Source: Candidatus Nitrosotalea bavarica (GTDB lineage: Archaea > Thermoproteota > Nitrososphaeria > Nitrososphaerales > Nitrosopumilaceae). From it: a stretch of DNA of 64,000 bases. A model generated the notes under the pieces. The model made no database searches. It was not told the DNA's origin and saw only the letters and a program-made list of their open reading frames with translations. Location: NCBI RefSeq assembly GCF_900167955.1, contig NZ_FUYK01000008.1:1-64000 (forward strand), written 5' to 3'. The stretch's first letter is position 1. The number at the start of each line of letters is the position of its first letter. The position numbers and the translations under genes were made by a program. Shown piece by piece: positions 1 through 9,797 of this stretch.

Positions 1-268
1 TATTGTTGTCATGGGAACTATAACCAGAAAGATGGCTCCTAGATTGAGAATGGTATATGATCAAATGCCTGATCCAAAATATGTCATAGCAATGGGAGCA
101 TGTGCAATAACTGGAGGATTATACTTTGACTCATATAACGTACTACCAGGAATCGATGGGGTTCTTCCCGTTGATGTTTATGTTCCAGGTTGTCCACCTA
201 GACCAGAAACACTAATCCAAGGATGTATGTTACTTCAAGAAAAAATAAAACGGATGAAGGCTAAATAG
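1..268 (+). CDS. nuoB: NADH-quinone oxidoreductase subunit B (NuoB), C-terminal part
   Basis: The reading frame is already open at base 2, so the 5' part lies outside the window. NuoB carries the terminal iron-sulfur cluster N2 that hands electrons to quinone at the junction of the peripheral and membrane arms of complex I. The visible C-terminal 88 or so residues contain the family signature MGACAITGG followed by [20 protein letters not shown], which includes two of the N2 cysteine ligands. It is followed after 2 nt by nuoC and heads the visible part of the complex I operon. Identification is secure; the missing 5' half cannot be judged. Confidence 0.96.
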   Translation, partial: IVVMGTITRKMAPRLRMVYDQMPDPKYVIAMGACAITGGLYFDSYNVLPGIDGVLPVDVYVPGCPPRPETLIQGCMLLQEKIKRMKAK

Positions 269-270
269 CC

Positions 271-933
271 ATGAGCTCTGGAACTGAAAAGGACGAAGTT
301 AAAGATATTGCAGAAGAACATCCTGCTAATTCTGAAAATACTACAAGTTCAGATTCCATGTCAAAAGATGAAGCAAAAAAATTTTATGAAGAAAAAGGAC
401 TTGACTTATCTCCAGACGTTCCTGTTAAACCAAAACCTATCCCTGAATTTGAAAAATCTTTGGCAGATAAGATTTCTTCAAAATTTGGCGATAAAATACA
501 TGTAGACTATATTAGATCTGACAGAATTAGGGTAACTAGTAAAAAAGAAAACATTGTAGATGTCGCTAAATTTATTCGAGATGAACTTCGATATGATCAT
601 GCCGAGTCTGTATCTGGAGTTGACTATCCAGATGCAAATGAAATCGAAGTTGTATACCACTTGGGTTCTTATACTGATGAAAAACTTGGACGACAAATTC
701 TTGCACTTGCAACCCGAGTTCCAAGAGAAGATATTCCAAACCCTGGTTCAGATAGAACAAGAATGTCATCATTACGTGATGTATTTTATAGTGTAGAGTT
801 TCATGAAAGAGAATGTTTTGAAATGTTTGGCGTTTATTTTGAAGGTCATCCTGACATGCGAAGATTGCTTCTCCCAGAAGATTGGGCAGATATACCGCCA
901 TTTAGAAAAGATTTCAAGATAAAGGGAAGATAA
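271..933 (+). CDS. nuoC: NADH-quinone oxidoreductase subunit C (NuoC)
   Basis: This is the 30-kDa subunit of the peripheral arm of complex I, which packs against NuoD near the quinone site and is located on the cytoplasmic face of the membrane. The 220-residue protein has a 50-60 residue acidic, low-complexity N-terminal extension before the conserved fold. The C-terminal signature is visible as SVEFHERECFEMFGVYFEGH and DMRRLLLPEDW, the usual 30-kDa subunit motif. The start codon follows the nuoB stop by 2 nt and the stop precedes nuoD by 1 nt, so translational coupling is likely. The extension is the only unusual feature. Confidence 0.95.
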   Translation: MSSGTEKDEVKDIAEEHPANSENTTSSDSMSKDEAKKFYEEKGLDLSPDVPVKPKPIPEFEKSLADKISSKFGDKIHVDYIRSDRIRVTSKKENIVDVAKFIRDELRYDHAESVSGVDYPDANEIEVVYHLGSYTDEKLGRQILALATRVPREDIPNPGSDRTRMSSLRDVFYSVEFHERECFEMFGVYFEGHPDMRRLLLPEDWADIPPFRKDFKIKGR

Positions 934-934
934 A

Positions 935-2068
935 ATGACAACACAACTACCTCCCGGAATGCATATTGAGACAGTGGATGAAAAAATAATGACACTCAAT
1001 GTTGGACCTCAACATCCAGGTTCTGGACATATGAGACTAATTATCAAAGTTGATGGTGATTACATTGTTTCATGTGATCCTGATCCAGGTTATGTACATC
1101 GAGGAGAAGAAAAAATGGCTGAATATCGAAATTATATTCAGAATATTCCTCACCTTGAAAGACCTGTAATCCACGACTCTTCCAATATCTTGTATCCATA
1201 TTGTCTTGGAGTAGAAGAATTATTGGGAATTGAAGTTCCAGAAAGAGCAAAATACATCCGGGTTATTGCCGCAGAACTGAATCGTTGCATCTACATCTTG
1301 TACTGGTTGGCTATCTATGGAATATTCTTAGGTCACTCTACCATGTTTATGTGGCCTGCAGGTGATAGAGAACTTTTCATTGACCTTTTAGAAGCAATGT
1401 CTGGTGCAAGAGTAACTCATGCATATCTAGTACCTGGAGGAGTACGAAATGATTTACCGTCTAACTTTGAAGAGCGATGCTTAAGACAAGTTGCATATTT
1501 TGAGAAGAGACTAAAAGAGTATGAGGCTATTTTTTATCAGAATCCTCTCTTGAAAGCAAGAACAGAAGGTAGTGGAATATTATCAAGAACAGATGCTATC
1601 CGACTTGGAACAACTGGTTCAGTACTGCGAGCATCTGGTGTTGATTTTGATGTAAGAAAAAAAGAACCATATGATGTCTATGAAAATCTAGACTTTCAAA
1701 CAATAGTGATGAAAGAAGGTGATTCCTATGCAAGATCTCGTGTACCTTATCTTGAGATGTTTGAGAGTTGCAGAATAATTAAAGACGCGTTAAAAAAGAT
1801 GCCAAAGTCTGGTTCTGTGCGTACAAAATTAAAACCAAATCCAAAAGGTGGTAATGATGAAGTTTATCGTAGAGTAGAGTCTGGTAGAGGAGCAATTGGA
1901 TATTACATTGTGTCTAACAATAGGCCAGAACCTTATAGAGTGAAGATAAGCGTTGGCTCATTTAGAAACTTGATCTGTATGCCATATTTATTGAAGGGAG
2001 AAAAATTAGGTAACATGCCAGCAGTCTACTGGGGTCTTAATTATTGGCCTGTGGAGGCAGATCGATAA
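935..2068 (+). CDS. nuoD: NADH-quinone oxidoreductase subunit D (NuoD)
   Basis: This is the 49-kDa subunit, related to hydrogenase large subunits, which forms the quinone-binding cavity with NuoB. Its 377 residues match the usual length. The N-terminal quinone-site segment NVGPQHPGSGHMRL is present, as is the PDPGYVHRGEEKMAE segment. The C terminus has RPEPYRVKISVGSFRNL and ends near a D-R pair, as the family usually does. The hydrogenase-type nickel cysteines are absent, as expected for complex I. It lies between nuoC and nuoH with 0-1 nt spacing. Confidence 0.97.
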   Translation: MTTQLPPGMHIETVDEKIMTLNVGPQHPGSGHMRLIIKVDGDYIVSCDPDPGYVHRGEEKMAEYRNYIQNIPHLERPVIHDSSNILYPYCLGVEELLGIEVPERAKYIRVIAAELNRCIYILYWLAIYGIFLGHSTMFMWPAGDRELFIDLLEAMSGARVTHAYLVPGGVRNDLPSNFEERCLRQVAYFEKRLKEYEAIFYQNPLLKARTEGSGILSRTDAIRLGTTGSVLRASGVDFDVRKKEPYDVYENLDFQTIVMKEGDSYARSRVPYLEMFESCRIIKDALKKMPKSGSVRTKLKPNPKGGNDEVYRRVESGRGAIGYYIVSNNRPEPYRVKISVGSFRNLICMPYLLKGEKLGNMPAVYWGLNYWPVEADR

Positions 2069-3370
2069 ATGTCTACTATCGCACCGCAGTTTAGATTCAG
2101 TAGATTCATTGCTTCTCTATTTGATTTAATATTCTGGGTACTTCTGATCTTCAGCCTAGTTGGATTACCAATAGTCTTTATCATATTATTTTACATCAAG
2201 CTTCCAATAATCAACGGTCAACTCATGACGCCATATCTTTCAATGACTTGGATGGCTGATCCATCACGTACTCTTCCAATTGTCAAAAATTTCATTCATA
2301 CAACTATTTTTAGAGTAATGGTATTTCCAGGATTTGGATTTGCAGCTCTACTTGCAGCTGCAACAATATTTGTTGAAAGGAAGTTTCTTGCAAAAATGCA
2401 GCTTAGAGTAGGACCGCTTTATTGTGGAAAAATAGAAGGAATTCTACAACTGATGGGTGATGGTTTTAAGCTAATGAGTAAAGAGATCATAATACCTGCA
2501 AAAGCAGACAAACCCATTTTCTGGATGGGTCCATTATTGTTTGTAGGTGCAGCAGGTGCCTTTGTTTCTCTGATTCCAGTTGCTCCTGGATGGGTAGTTG
2601 CAAATCCTTCTGTTGGTCTTTTAGCAGTATTTGCAATCATAGGTTTCTTTCCAATAATTGCCGTGCTAACAGCATGGGCAGCAAATAGCAAGTGGACGTT
2701 CATTGGTGGTCTTAGAGCACTCCATCAAATGGTTGCTTTTGAAATTCCATTAATTTTATCACTTCTTGGAGTAGTAATACTCTCTGGAAGTCTAAATCTT
2801 TCACATATTGTTGAATCACAACAACACTTTTGGTGGATCACTTTTGTACCAATTGGAGCAATAGTCTTTTTCATTACAATCTTTGCAGAACTTGAAAGAA
2901 TCCCATTTGATCTTCCAGAAGCAGAAAGTGAAATTGTTGCAGGATGGTTAACAGAATTTTCTGGAATGATGTATGGATTAATTCAGCTTGGAACTTATCT
3001 GAAATTATATGCATTTGCAGGATTGTTCGTTGTACTATTCCTTGGTGGCTGGAACGGTCCGATGGTTTGGCCACCTTTCCCACAAGATATCATAACTAAC
3101 GGAATTACCATTGGTCCTGTAACTGCCAAATTCCCTGGATTGCCACTCTTTGATCAACAAATGCTCAATGGTACGCTGTGGTTTGTGATAAAGACTGTTG
3201 GAGTTATACTTTTGATTCTACTACCTCGTGGAGTTTTCCCAAGAGTTCGAATGGATATAGCATTACACACTGGTTGGTACAAACTAATTGGTCTTGCCTT
3301 CATTAACATCTTTATAGCTCTCGGATTGCTATACGCAGGTGTCTTGGGACCTGGAGGATTATTACAATGA
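2069..3370 (+). CDS. nuoH: NADH-quinone oxidoreductase subunit H (NuoH)
   Basis: This is the membrane subunit that connects the peripheral arm and quinone channel to the proton-pumping arm. The 433-residue protein has eight or more hydrophobic segments. The conserved stretch VERKFLAKMQLRVGP occurs at about residues 105-120, and the loop ERIPFDLPEAESEIVAGW at about 275-290 is the diagnostic NuoH motif. It is longer than many bacterial NuoH proteins (about 330 residues) because of an N-terminal segment with an extra hydrophobic stretch and a longer periplasmic-side region. The start overlaps the end of nuoD, with a GGAGG-like site about 12 nt upstream. Confidence 0.97.
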   Translation: MSTIAPQFRFSRFIASLFDLIFWVLLIFSLVGLPIVFIILFYIKLPIINGQLMTPYLSMTWMADPSRTLPIVKNFIHTTIFRVMVFPGFGFAALLAAATIFVERKFLAKMQLRVGPLYCGKIEGILQLMGDGFKLMSKEIIIPAKADKPIFWMGPLLFVGAAGAFVSLIPVAPGWVVANPSVGLLAVFAIIGFFPIIAVLTAWAANSKWTFIGGLRALHQMVAFEIPLILSLLGVVILSGSLNLSHIVESQQHFWWITFVPIGAIVFFITIFAELERIPFDLPEAESEIVAGWLTEFSGMMYGLIQLGTYLKLYAFAGLFVVLFLGGWNGPMVWPPFPQDIITNGITIGPVTAKFPGLPLFDQQMLNGTLWFVIKTVGVILLILLPRGVFPRVRMDIALHTGWYKLIGLAFINIFIALGLLYAGVLGPGGLLQ

Positions 3371-3864
3371 GTAATGTTATCGGAATAATCCGCGCATTAA
3401 ATTCTGGAGTTAAACATCTTGCAGTAAAGCGATTCACATTACGATATCCTGAGCAGAAATTAAAATTCGTAGGTGATGGCTTTCAATACAATCCAGAGAT
3501 AGGAGTAGGAATAGCTGGGTTAAGAGGTCGACACATATTGTTCCATGAAAATTGTACTGGTTGTCAGCTTTGTTCTGTGGCATGTGAGGGGATAGCAGAG
3601 GCCATAAGTATGGTCAAGGTAGCTGAAACGTGGAAGCATAACAAGAAAGCAATAATGCCACAGATTGATTATGGTAAATGTGTATTCTGTGGACTATGTG
3701 TAGATGCTTGTCCGTTTTATGCACTATACATGACAAACGACTATGAACTTTCTTCGTTTACCAAATCTGCTCTTATTTACACCCCTGCTCAGCTTGCTAT
3801 AAAACCAAAGATTTCACAAGATGTTGAAATAAAAATAAGTGACAGGGGTGCTTCACATGGTTGA
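3367..3864 (+). CDS. nuoI: NADH-quinone oxidoreductase subunit I (NuoI), 2x[4Fe-4S] ferredoxin
   Basis: This subunit carries clusters N6a and N6b, which pass electrons towards NuoB. In 165 residues it has two ferredoxin motifs. The first is CTGCQLCSVACEG, where the residue after the fourth cysteine is Glu instead of the usual Pro. The second is CVFCGLCVDACPF, which is canonical. The start overlaps the nuoH stop by 4 nt. No NuoE, NuoF or NuoG genes are seen among the ten subunits visible, so the electron donor is probably not NADH; a ferredoxin-like or unknown donor is the usual inference for archaeal complex I. Confidence 0.96.
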   Translation: MSNVIGIIRALNSGVKHLAVKRFTLRYPEQKLKFVGDGFQYNPEIGVGIAGLRGRHILFHENCTGCQLCSVACEGIAEAISMVKVAETWKHNKKAIMPQIDYGKCVFCGLCVDACPFYALYMTNDYELSSFTKSALIYTPAQLAIKPKISQDVEIKISDRGASHG

Positions 3865-4369
3865 TTCAGTATTTCTAGCTCTATCTGTTCTAACAATTGG
3901 TTCTGCTATTGTGGCACTTGAGATACGATCTCTGATATATGGTTCAATAGCACTGATGATAACATTATCTGGAGTAGCAGGATTCTTTCTGCTTTTGGAT
4001 GCACCGTTTGTAGCAATGTTTCAACTTTCAGTTTATGTTGGTTCCATCGCGGTTCTAATATTATTCACAGTTATGTTAGTACGACGAGAACTTATTTTCA
4101 ATAAAGTCGAAGATAAACGTCGAAGATATGCTGGCATAGGATTGATGCTTGCACTTATGCTAGGCATGGGAACAATAATCATTGGTTCTGGACTAAAAAC
4201 AATGGATACTAATTCACCTATGGTAGATTACAAAAAGATAGGAGAAGACTTTCTGACATATTATTCACCTGCGTTGATCGTAATGGCACTAATTTTGGCT
4301 TCATCAATTACTGGAGCAATGACACTAGCAAGAAGAGAGGATGCAATAGATGACCAACGCGCTGATTGA
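3857..4369 (+). CDS. nuoJ: NADH-quinone oxidoreductase subunit J (NuoJ)
   Basis: This is a small membrane subunit of the proton-pumping arm. It has about five hydrophobic helices and the family segment QLSVYVGSIAVLILFTVML around residues 55-75. I chose the ATG at 3857, giving 170 residues, because GGGGTG precedes it by 8-13 nt. A GTG at 3839 would extend the protein by six residues into the end of nuoI. The gene overlaps nuoI by 8 nt with the chosen start and overlaps nuoK by 20 nt. Confidence 0.92.
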   Translation: MVDSVFLALSVLTIGSAIVALEIRSLIYGSIALMITLSGVAGFFLLLDAPFVAMFQLSVYVGSIAVLILFTVMLVRRELIFNKVEDKRRRYAGIGLMLALMLGMGTIIIGSGLKTMDTNSPMVDYKKIGEDFLTYYSPALIVMALILASSITGAMTLARREDAIDDQRAD

Positions 4370-4655
4370 TTTTATTTTGGTTTCAGTGGCACTACTTGCC
4401 ATTGGAATCTATGGGATGGCTGTAAAGAGAAATGCAATCCGCATGCTTTTTGGTATAGAGATGATTATTAATTCGGCCAATCTCAATTTGGTTGCATTTT
4501 CTAGATATATACCAAATAGTCAGGGTCAGACATTGGCACTATTTTCTATCGCAATAGCAGCTGCAGAAGTTGCAGTTGGATTAGCACTTGTGATTGTGGC
4601 ATATAGAATGTACAGAAACATTGACATTGCAGACTTTAGGAGTTTGAAAGGATAA
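4350..4655 (+). CDS. nuoK: NADH-quinone oxidoreductase subunit K (NuoK)
   Basis: This is an MrpC-like subunit of 101 residues with three transmembrane helices, which takes part in the proton channel formed with NuoJ and NuoN. The second helix has the conserved glutamate in MLFGIEMIINSANLNLVAF, and the third has a further glutamate in AAAEVAVGLALV. The start lies inside the end of nuoJ and the stop shares one base with the nuoM start. Length and motifs match the family closely. Confidence 0.96.
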   Translation: MTNALIDFILVSVALLAIGIYGMAVKRNAIRMLFGIEMIINSANLNLVAFSRYIPNSQGQTLALFSIAIAAAEVAVGLALVIVAYRMYRNIDIADFRSLKG

Positions 4656-6211
4656 TGCAATTCGTATTACTACAGGCTCTTTTTTTGCCTCTACTACTTT
4701 CTCCTGTGGCATATTACTTGGGACGAAAATCTGGACCTAATGTAGCAGCCTGGTTTACTTTTGGAATATTGTTGTATTGTACTGTACTAGTCATTACTCC
4801 AGCACTTTCAGGAAGTTATGAGGAACACTACAAATGGACTCAATTATTTGGAGAATTTGGATTGTTACTTGATGGTCTTGCCTCTCCATTTGCAATTATA
4901 ATTTATGTAATATCTACAGTACTTGTACTATTTTCAAAACCTTACATGGTTTCCAGAATTACTATCATGTTTGAAGAACGAATGAATTCTGAAAAACATT
5001 TGGTGGGAGGCGGTACTGAAGTCATAGAGTCTTCTTCTCTAAAAGATCATCTTAATCATCAAATTGGAGCATACTATGCGCTCTTTCTTGTCATGGCCAT
5101 GGGAATGCTTGGAACTATCCTTGCAACTAATCTAATAGAATTTTATGTCTTCTTTGAACTGATGCTAATTCCAGCATTCTTCATGTTGGCAATCTGGGGA
5201 TATGAATCAAGAAGAAGAGTGGCACTACTATTCCTTTTCTGGACTCATGTAGGGGCTGTAATTCTTTTACTTGGTTTTCTTTCAATTGGTCTAAGTGTTG
5301 GCAGCTTCAACTATGCTGATATCAAAGCACATGGCATACCGCCACATGTTTTAGGTCTTGCAGCTGTTGCAATAATTGTAGGTCTTGCAGTAAAAATGGC
5401 AGCCTTTGTAGTGCATATGTGGCTTCCACATGTTTATCGATCTTCACCAACACCGCTCAACGCATTATCTTCTGGAGCAATGCTTGGAGTTGGAGCATAC
5501 GGATTCTTTAGATTGATAATAATGCTAATGCCTGGACAATATGAACATCTTGCGCTAGCCCTAAACATTTGGGGCTTGGTAACAATGATCTACGGTGGAG
5601 TAATGGCACTAGTGCAAGACGACATCAGAAAGCTGTTTGCTTATTCTAGTATAAGTCAAATGGGTTATATTTTATTTGGAATTGGTACTGTTTCCGTACT
5701 TGGACTTTCTGGTTCTGAAATGATGTTTGTTTCTCATAGCTTGGGTAAAGTGATTTTATTCATGATGGTAGGTGCAATAATTTTGCAAGTCAAGACTCGT
5801 AGCCTTACAAAGATGGGAGGTCTTGCAGGAAAGATGCCAATAACAGCAGTTTGTGCAATGATTGGAGCACTTACTCTGATGGGAGTTCCACCAACTAGTG
5901 GATTCATGGCAGAATGGACCATGTTCTATGGTGCACTCCAAACTGCGATTCAACAAGGCTCTATGATTAGGATGGTTACATTTGGTTTAGGTTTAGTTGC
6001 AACGGTTATCACCATGGCATACATACTATGGATGATAAAACGAGTTTTCTTTGGAAAACTTCCAGAAAATCTAGAGAATACAAAAGAAGCCAACTGGTAT
6101 GTTACAGGTCCGATGATGGTCTTGGCAGGATTTAGTGTCGTAATTGGAATATATCCAGACATATTCTTTAATCAAATAATTCCTTTCATGAAAGGATTGG
6201 TGGGAGTTTAG
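4655..6211 (+). CDS. nuoM: NADH-quinone oxidoreductase subunit M (NuoM), antiporter-like
   Basis: NuoM is one of three Mrp-antiporter-like proton-pumping subunits. The protein has 518 residues and about 14 hydrophobic helices. The helix-5 glutamate is visible in EFYVFFELMLIPAFFML, and the lysine-containing segments VGLAVKMAAFVVHMWLP and YSSISQMGYI are present. A loop of about 40 residues near residue 110 (rich in E, S and K) separates two early helices. It starts at the nuoK stop and precedes nuoL by 3 nt. Confidence 0.96.
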   Translation: MQFVLLQALFLPLLLSPVAYYLGRKSGPNVAAWFTFGILLYCTVLVITPALSGSYEEHYKWTQLFGEFGLLLDGLASPFAIIIYVISTVLVLFSKPYMVSRITIMFEERMNSEKHLVGGGTEVIESSSLKDHLNHQIGAYYALFLVMAMGMLGTILATNLIEFYVFFELMLIPAFFMLAIWGYESRRRVALLFLFWTHVGAVILLLGFLSIGLSVGSFNYADIKAHGIPPHVLGLAAVAIIVGLAVKMAAFVVHMWLPHVYRSSPTPLNALSSGAMLGVGAYGFFRLIIMLMPGQYEHLALALNIWGLVTMIYGGVMALVQDDIRKLFAYSSISQMGYILFGIGTVSVLGLSGSEMMFVSHSLGKVILFMMVGAIILQVKTRSLTKMGGLAGKMPITAVCAMIGALTLMGVPPTSGFMAEWTMFYGALQTAIQQGSMIRMVTFGLGLVATVITMAYILWMIKRVFFGKLPENLENTKEANWYVTGPMMVLAGFSVVIGIYPDIFFNQIIPFMKGLVGV

Positions 6212-6214
6212 AAG

Positions 6215-8299
6215 ATGGCTATTTTACCTTTTGATCTTGGTTTTGGATTAGGAGCATTAAGGGTGTGGGGTATCTGGATACTACCATTTGTTGCAGCTCT
6301 GATAATTCCAGCTGTTGCAAAAGGATCAAAGCGTGCAACAGGATGGGTGGCAGTAGCATTTGCTCTTGCAAGTGCAGTTTCAGCTCTATCTCTTCTTCCA
6401 TCAGCTCTTGGTAATCACGAAATTCACAACCAAATTCCTTGGATATCATCAATTGGACTCAAGGCTGGAGTACTTGCAGATCCACTAGCAGTCATAATGA
6501 GTAATGTTGTTGCATGGATTTCATTTTTGATATTTGTCTATAGTACCGGTTACATGAAAGGGGACAAAGACCTAACTAGATTCTTCTTCTGGATGGCATT
6601 CTTCTTGGGATCCATGCAGCTTATTGTTTTATCTGATAATTTCTTGCAACTTTTCTTCGGTTGGGAAGGAGTAGGTCTTGCATCATACGCATTGGTAGGA
6701 TTTTGGTATAAAGACAAGAAGAAGGATCATGTGGGAATAGAAGGACGACATGTACTTGGTCTGATGGATTACTATTCTCCTACTCATTCAGGAATGAAGG
6801 CATTCATCATGACAAAAGTTGGTGATGTCATGATGCTGGCAGGAATGTTTCTAATTTTTGCATTTGCAGGTACTTTTGGATTTAGGGAATTAACTGCAAA
6901 TACAAGTTGGGCTACCGCAATGGCTTCACAACACTTGCTAATTCCAGCTGCAGTTTTGCTATTTGGCGGTGCAATAGGAAAATCTGCACAATTCCCATTA
7001 AATGAGTGGTTACTAGAGGCAATGACAGGACCTACAGCAGTATCAGCACTAATTCACGCTGCAACAATGGTAAAGGCCGGTGTATTTTTGGTGGCACGAT
7101 TAGCTCCTCTCTTCTTTGCATTGGCCGCAATTGGAATTAACATGGATCAATTCTTTGAAGTAATTGCATGGGTTGGAGCAATAACTGCACTTCTTCTTGC
7201 GACTCAAGGAATGGTGCATCCTGAGATCAAGAAAGTACTTGCATATTCTACTGGATCACAGATAGGCTACATGATGATGGCACTTGGTGTTGCTGGTCTT
7301 TCAAAACAATTTGTTGATGGTTATACTGCAGGATTCTTCCATTTGATTTCACATGCTATGTTCAAGGCATCGTTATTCATGGCTGCGGGTTCTATACTCC
7401 ATGTTGTAGGTTCTAGATTCATGACTGATATGGGTGGTCTTAGAAAATACATGAAAAAGACCTATGTTTTCATGTGGGCAGCTGGTCTTGGATTAATGGG
7501 TGCTCCGTTTATCACTACTGGTTTCTGGAGTAAGGATGCCATATTTGCAGCAGTTTATGAATCTGGTAACACTTGGGCTCTTCCACTATTTGCAATAGCA
7601 GTTATTACTGCAGTAATCACTGCATTCTATACAACTAGAATGATAGGATTGGTCTTCTTTGGTGATAAGAGTAAACATATTGAGGAATTAGAAAAAGAAG
7701 GACATCATATTCATGAAACAAGTCCTTCAATGTGGATTCCATATGGAATTCTTGCTGTATTGACAATTGGAGTAGGTGTAATGGGTCTTGCATTTGAGCA
7801 CCAAATTCACGATCTCTTCGTTAATTACTTGGGTTCAACATTTGGAATTACATCTAATGTAGGAGCGGTCGCAACAGAATCTCAACCATTACTTGGTGGA
7901 TTACTACAAGGTGTTAACCCTATAGCTCTTGTGGCATCACTATCTGCATTTGCTATTGGATTTGGACTTGGATATGTTTTCTATATTGGAAGATTTGCCG
8001 ATCCTGTAAAATTTGTAAATTCAAACATACTCTTCTACGCTATTCACAAATTCTTCTTAAACAGATGGTACCTTAACGCGTTGATCTACTGGGGATTTGT
8101 AGTAGCTCCATTATACATTGCTAGAGGTATTTACAAATACTTTGAGAACTTTGTATTGGAAGGATTCAATGTGGTCCCAGAAAAAACTATGGCTGGCGGT
8201 GCAAGAATAATGCAAGCAACACAAACAGGAGTTTCACAATCATATCTTTACATTTTTGGAGTGGGTATACTCGTAGTAGTATTCCTATTGTTAATTTAG
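6215..8299 (+). CDS. nuoL: NADH-quinone oxidoreductase subunit L (NuoL), antiporter-like
   Basis: NuoL is the distal proton-pumping subunit, with the long lateral helix that runs along the membrane arm. The protein has 694 residues and many hydrophobic helices. The conserved glutamate is in LFFGWEGVGLASYALVGFW, and further family segments are GKSAQFPLNEWLLEAMTGPT, ALIHAATMVKAGVFL and YSTGSQIGYMM. The C-terminal 150 residues contain the lateral-helix region. In this operon the order is M then L, the reverse of Escherichia coli. It is followed after 10 nt by nuoN. Confidence 0.97.
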   Translation: MAILPFDLGFGLGALRVWGIWILPFVAALIIPAVAKGSKRATGWVAVAFALASAVSALSLLPSALGNHEIHNQIPWISSIGLKAGVLADPLAVIMSNVVAWISFLIFVYSTGYMKGDKDLTRFFFWMAFFLGSMQLIVLSDNFLQLFFGWEGVGLASYALVGFWYKDKKKDHVGIEGRHVLGLMDYYSPTHSGMKAFIMTKVGDVMMLAGMFLIFAFAGTFGFRELTANTSWATAMASQHLLIPAAVLLFGGAIGKSAQFPLNEWLLEAMTGPTAVSALIHAATMVKAGVFLVARLAPLFFALAAIGINMDQFFEVIAWVGAITALLLATQGMVHPEIKKVLAYSTGSQIGYMMMALGVAGLSKQFVDGYTAGFFHLISHAMFKASLFMAAGSILHVVGSRFMTDMGGLRKYMKKTYVFMWAAGLGLMGAPFITTGFWSKDAIFAAVYESGNTWALPLFAIAVITAVITAFYTTRMIGLVFFGDKSKHIEELEKEGHHIHETSPSMWIPYGILAVLTIGVGVMGLAFEHQIHDLFVNYLGSTFGITSNVGAVATESQPLLGGLLQGVNPIALVASLSAFAIGFGLGYVFYIGRFADPVKFVNSNILFYAIHKFFLNRWYLNALIYWGFVVAPLYIARGIYKYFENFVLEGFNVVPEKTMAGGARIMQATQTGVSQSYLYIFGVGILVVVFLLLI

Positions 8300-8309
8300 G
8301 AGATAGAAA

Positions 8310-9797
8310 ATGATAGAATTCACATCAACACCAATTTTGTTAACTCTGATACTTGGAGCAGTTGGAGTAATAATTCCAGTAATCAGTGTAGCTAGAAAAG
8401 AGAAAGGTTCCTCACTTTATGGAGCTATAACTTTTGGAGCGCTATTATCTGCAATCGGAGTTGTAATCTATCAAATACTTGCAAAGAACGTCACACCGTC
8501 TGCAATATTTTCACAGAATGTTCTTGTTGATGACAGGTTTGGATCATTCTTTGCAATAGCAATGCTAATTGTTGGAATTATGACAACAGTTGGCTCATTT
8601 AACTACATGCGCGGAAGAGCAAACCCGGCTGTATACTATTCACTAATTCTACTTTCATCAATTGGAATGATTCTGATTGCATACTCTACTGATCTAGTAA
8701 TGTTATTTGTAGCATGGGAACTCATGAGCATTCCAACATACGTCTTGGCAGGATATCTCAAAAAAGATCCTGCATCAAATGAAGCAGCAATCAAGTACTT
8801 TTTGTTTGGAGCTTTATCATCTGGAATCATAATTTATGGAATCTCAATTGCATATGGTCTAACGGGCTCTACCAATATAGAACAAGTAATCACTGGATTT
8901 TCAAAACTTAGTCCTGACATGATACCTCTTGCAATTTTAGCAGTAGGTATGTTCATAGCTGGCTTTGGATTCAAAATTGGTCTAGTTCCATTCCACATGT
9001 GGTTACCTGATACATACGAAGGTTCTCCACCTACAATTGCTGCATTACTTGCAGCTGGTACAAAGAAAGCTGGCTTTGCAGCAGTGTTGAGGGTAATAAT
9101 CATGGGTGCAATAGCACTAAATCTTCACTGGGCATTTGCACTTGCTGTTATTGCTGTAGTCACTATGACGGTAGGAAATTTAACTGCAATAAAACAAAGA
9201 AATCTTACAAGAATGCTTGCCTATTCCAGTATTGGTCAAGCCGGATACATTCTGATTGGTCTAAGTGTGGCACCAGTTTCACCAATTGGAATTCAAGCCG
9301 CATTATTCCACATCTTGAATCATTCAGTAATGAAGGCTGCCGCATTCATTGCTGTTGCAGGGATAGTAACAACTCTTGGTGTAACGCACATTGAGAAAAT
9401 AAAAGGTCTTGGCAAAAGAATGCCTATTACTGCACTTGGTCTTACAATCTCGTTACTTGCATTAGCTGGTGTACCTCCTCTTAATGGATTTTGGAGTAAA
9501 CTAATGTTATTTGGATCAGCAATAGATGCAGGTCGCACTTTATCATGGGCCCCATATTTGGCCGTGGCAGGAGTTCTTAACAGTGCGCTTTCACTTGCTT
9601 ACTATGGTTGGATAATAAGAAAAATGTATTTCGAGGAGGGAGAATCAAACAAGAGACTAAAAGAACCAAAATCAATAATCGCAGTTATGATATTCTCGAT
9701 AATCTTCATGGTAGGAATAGGACTATACCCAGATCCAGTTATACAATTTGCAAAATCAGCTGTTCCTATTCTAAGCGGATTGCCAGCTATACACTAA
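8310..9797 (+). CDS. nuoN: NADH-quinone oxidoreductase subunit N (NuoN), antiporter-like
   Basis: NuoN is the antiporter-like subunit next to NuoK in the membrane arm. The 495 residues form about 14 helices. Visible family segments are LFVAWELMSIPTYVLAGY with the conserved Glu, GFKIGLVPFHMWLPDTYEG with the conserved Lys, and MLAYSSIGQAGYI. It is the last gene of the operon, and its end overlaps by 11 bp the end of the convergent prenyl synthase gene. The overlap suggests antisense read-through between the two transcripts. Confidence 0.97.
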   Translation: MIEFTSTPILLTLILGAVGVIIPVISVARKEKGSSLYGAITFGALLSAIGVVIYQILAKNVTPSAIFSQNVLVDDRFGSFFAIAMLIVGIMTTVGSFNYMRGRANPAVYYSLILLSSIGMILIAYSTDLVMLFVAWELMSIPTYVLAGYLKKDPASNEAAIKYFLFGALSSGIIIYGISIAYGLTGSTNIEQVITGFSKLSPDMIPLAILAVGMFIAGFGFKIGLVPFHMWLPDTYEGSPPTIAALLAAGTKKAGFAAVLRVIIMGAIALNLHWAFALAVIAVVTMTVGNLTAIKQRNLTRMLAYSSIGQAGYILIGLSVAPVSPIGIQAALFHILNHSVMKAAAFIAVAGIVTTLGVTHIEKIKGLGKRMPITALGLTISLLALAGVPPLNGFWSKLMLFGSAIDAGRTLSWAPYLAVAGVLNSALSLAYYGWIIRKMYFEEGESNKRLKEPKSIIAVMIFSIIFMVGIGLYPDPVIQFAKSAVPILSGLPAIH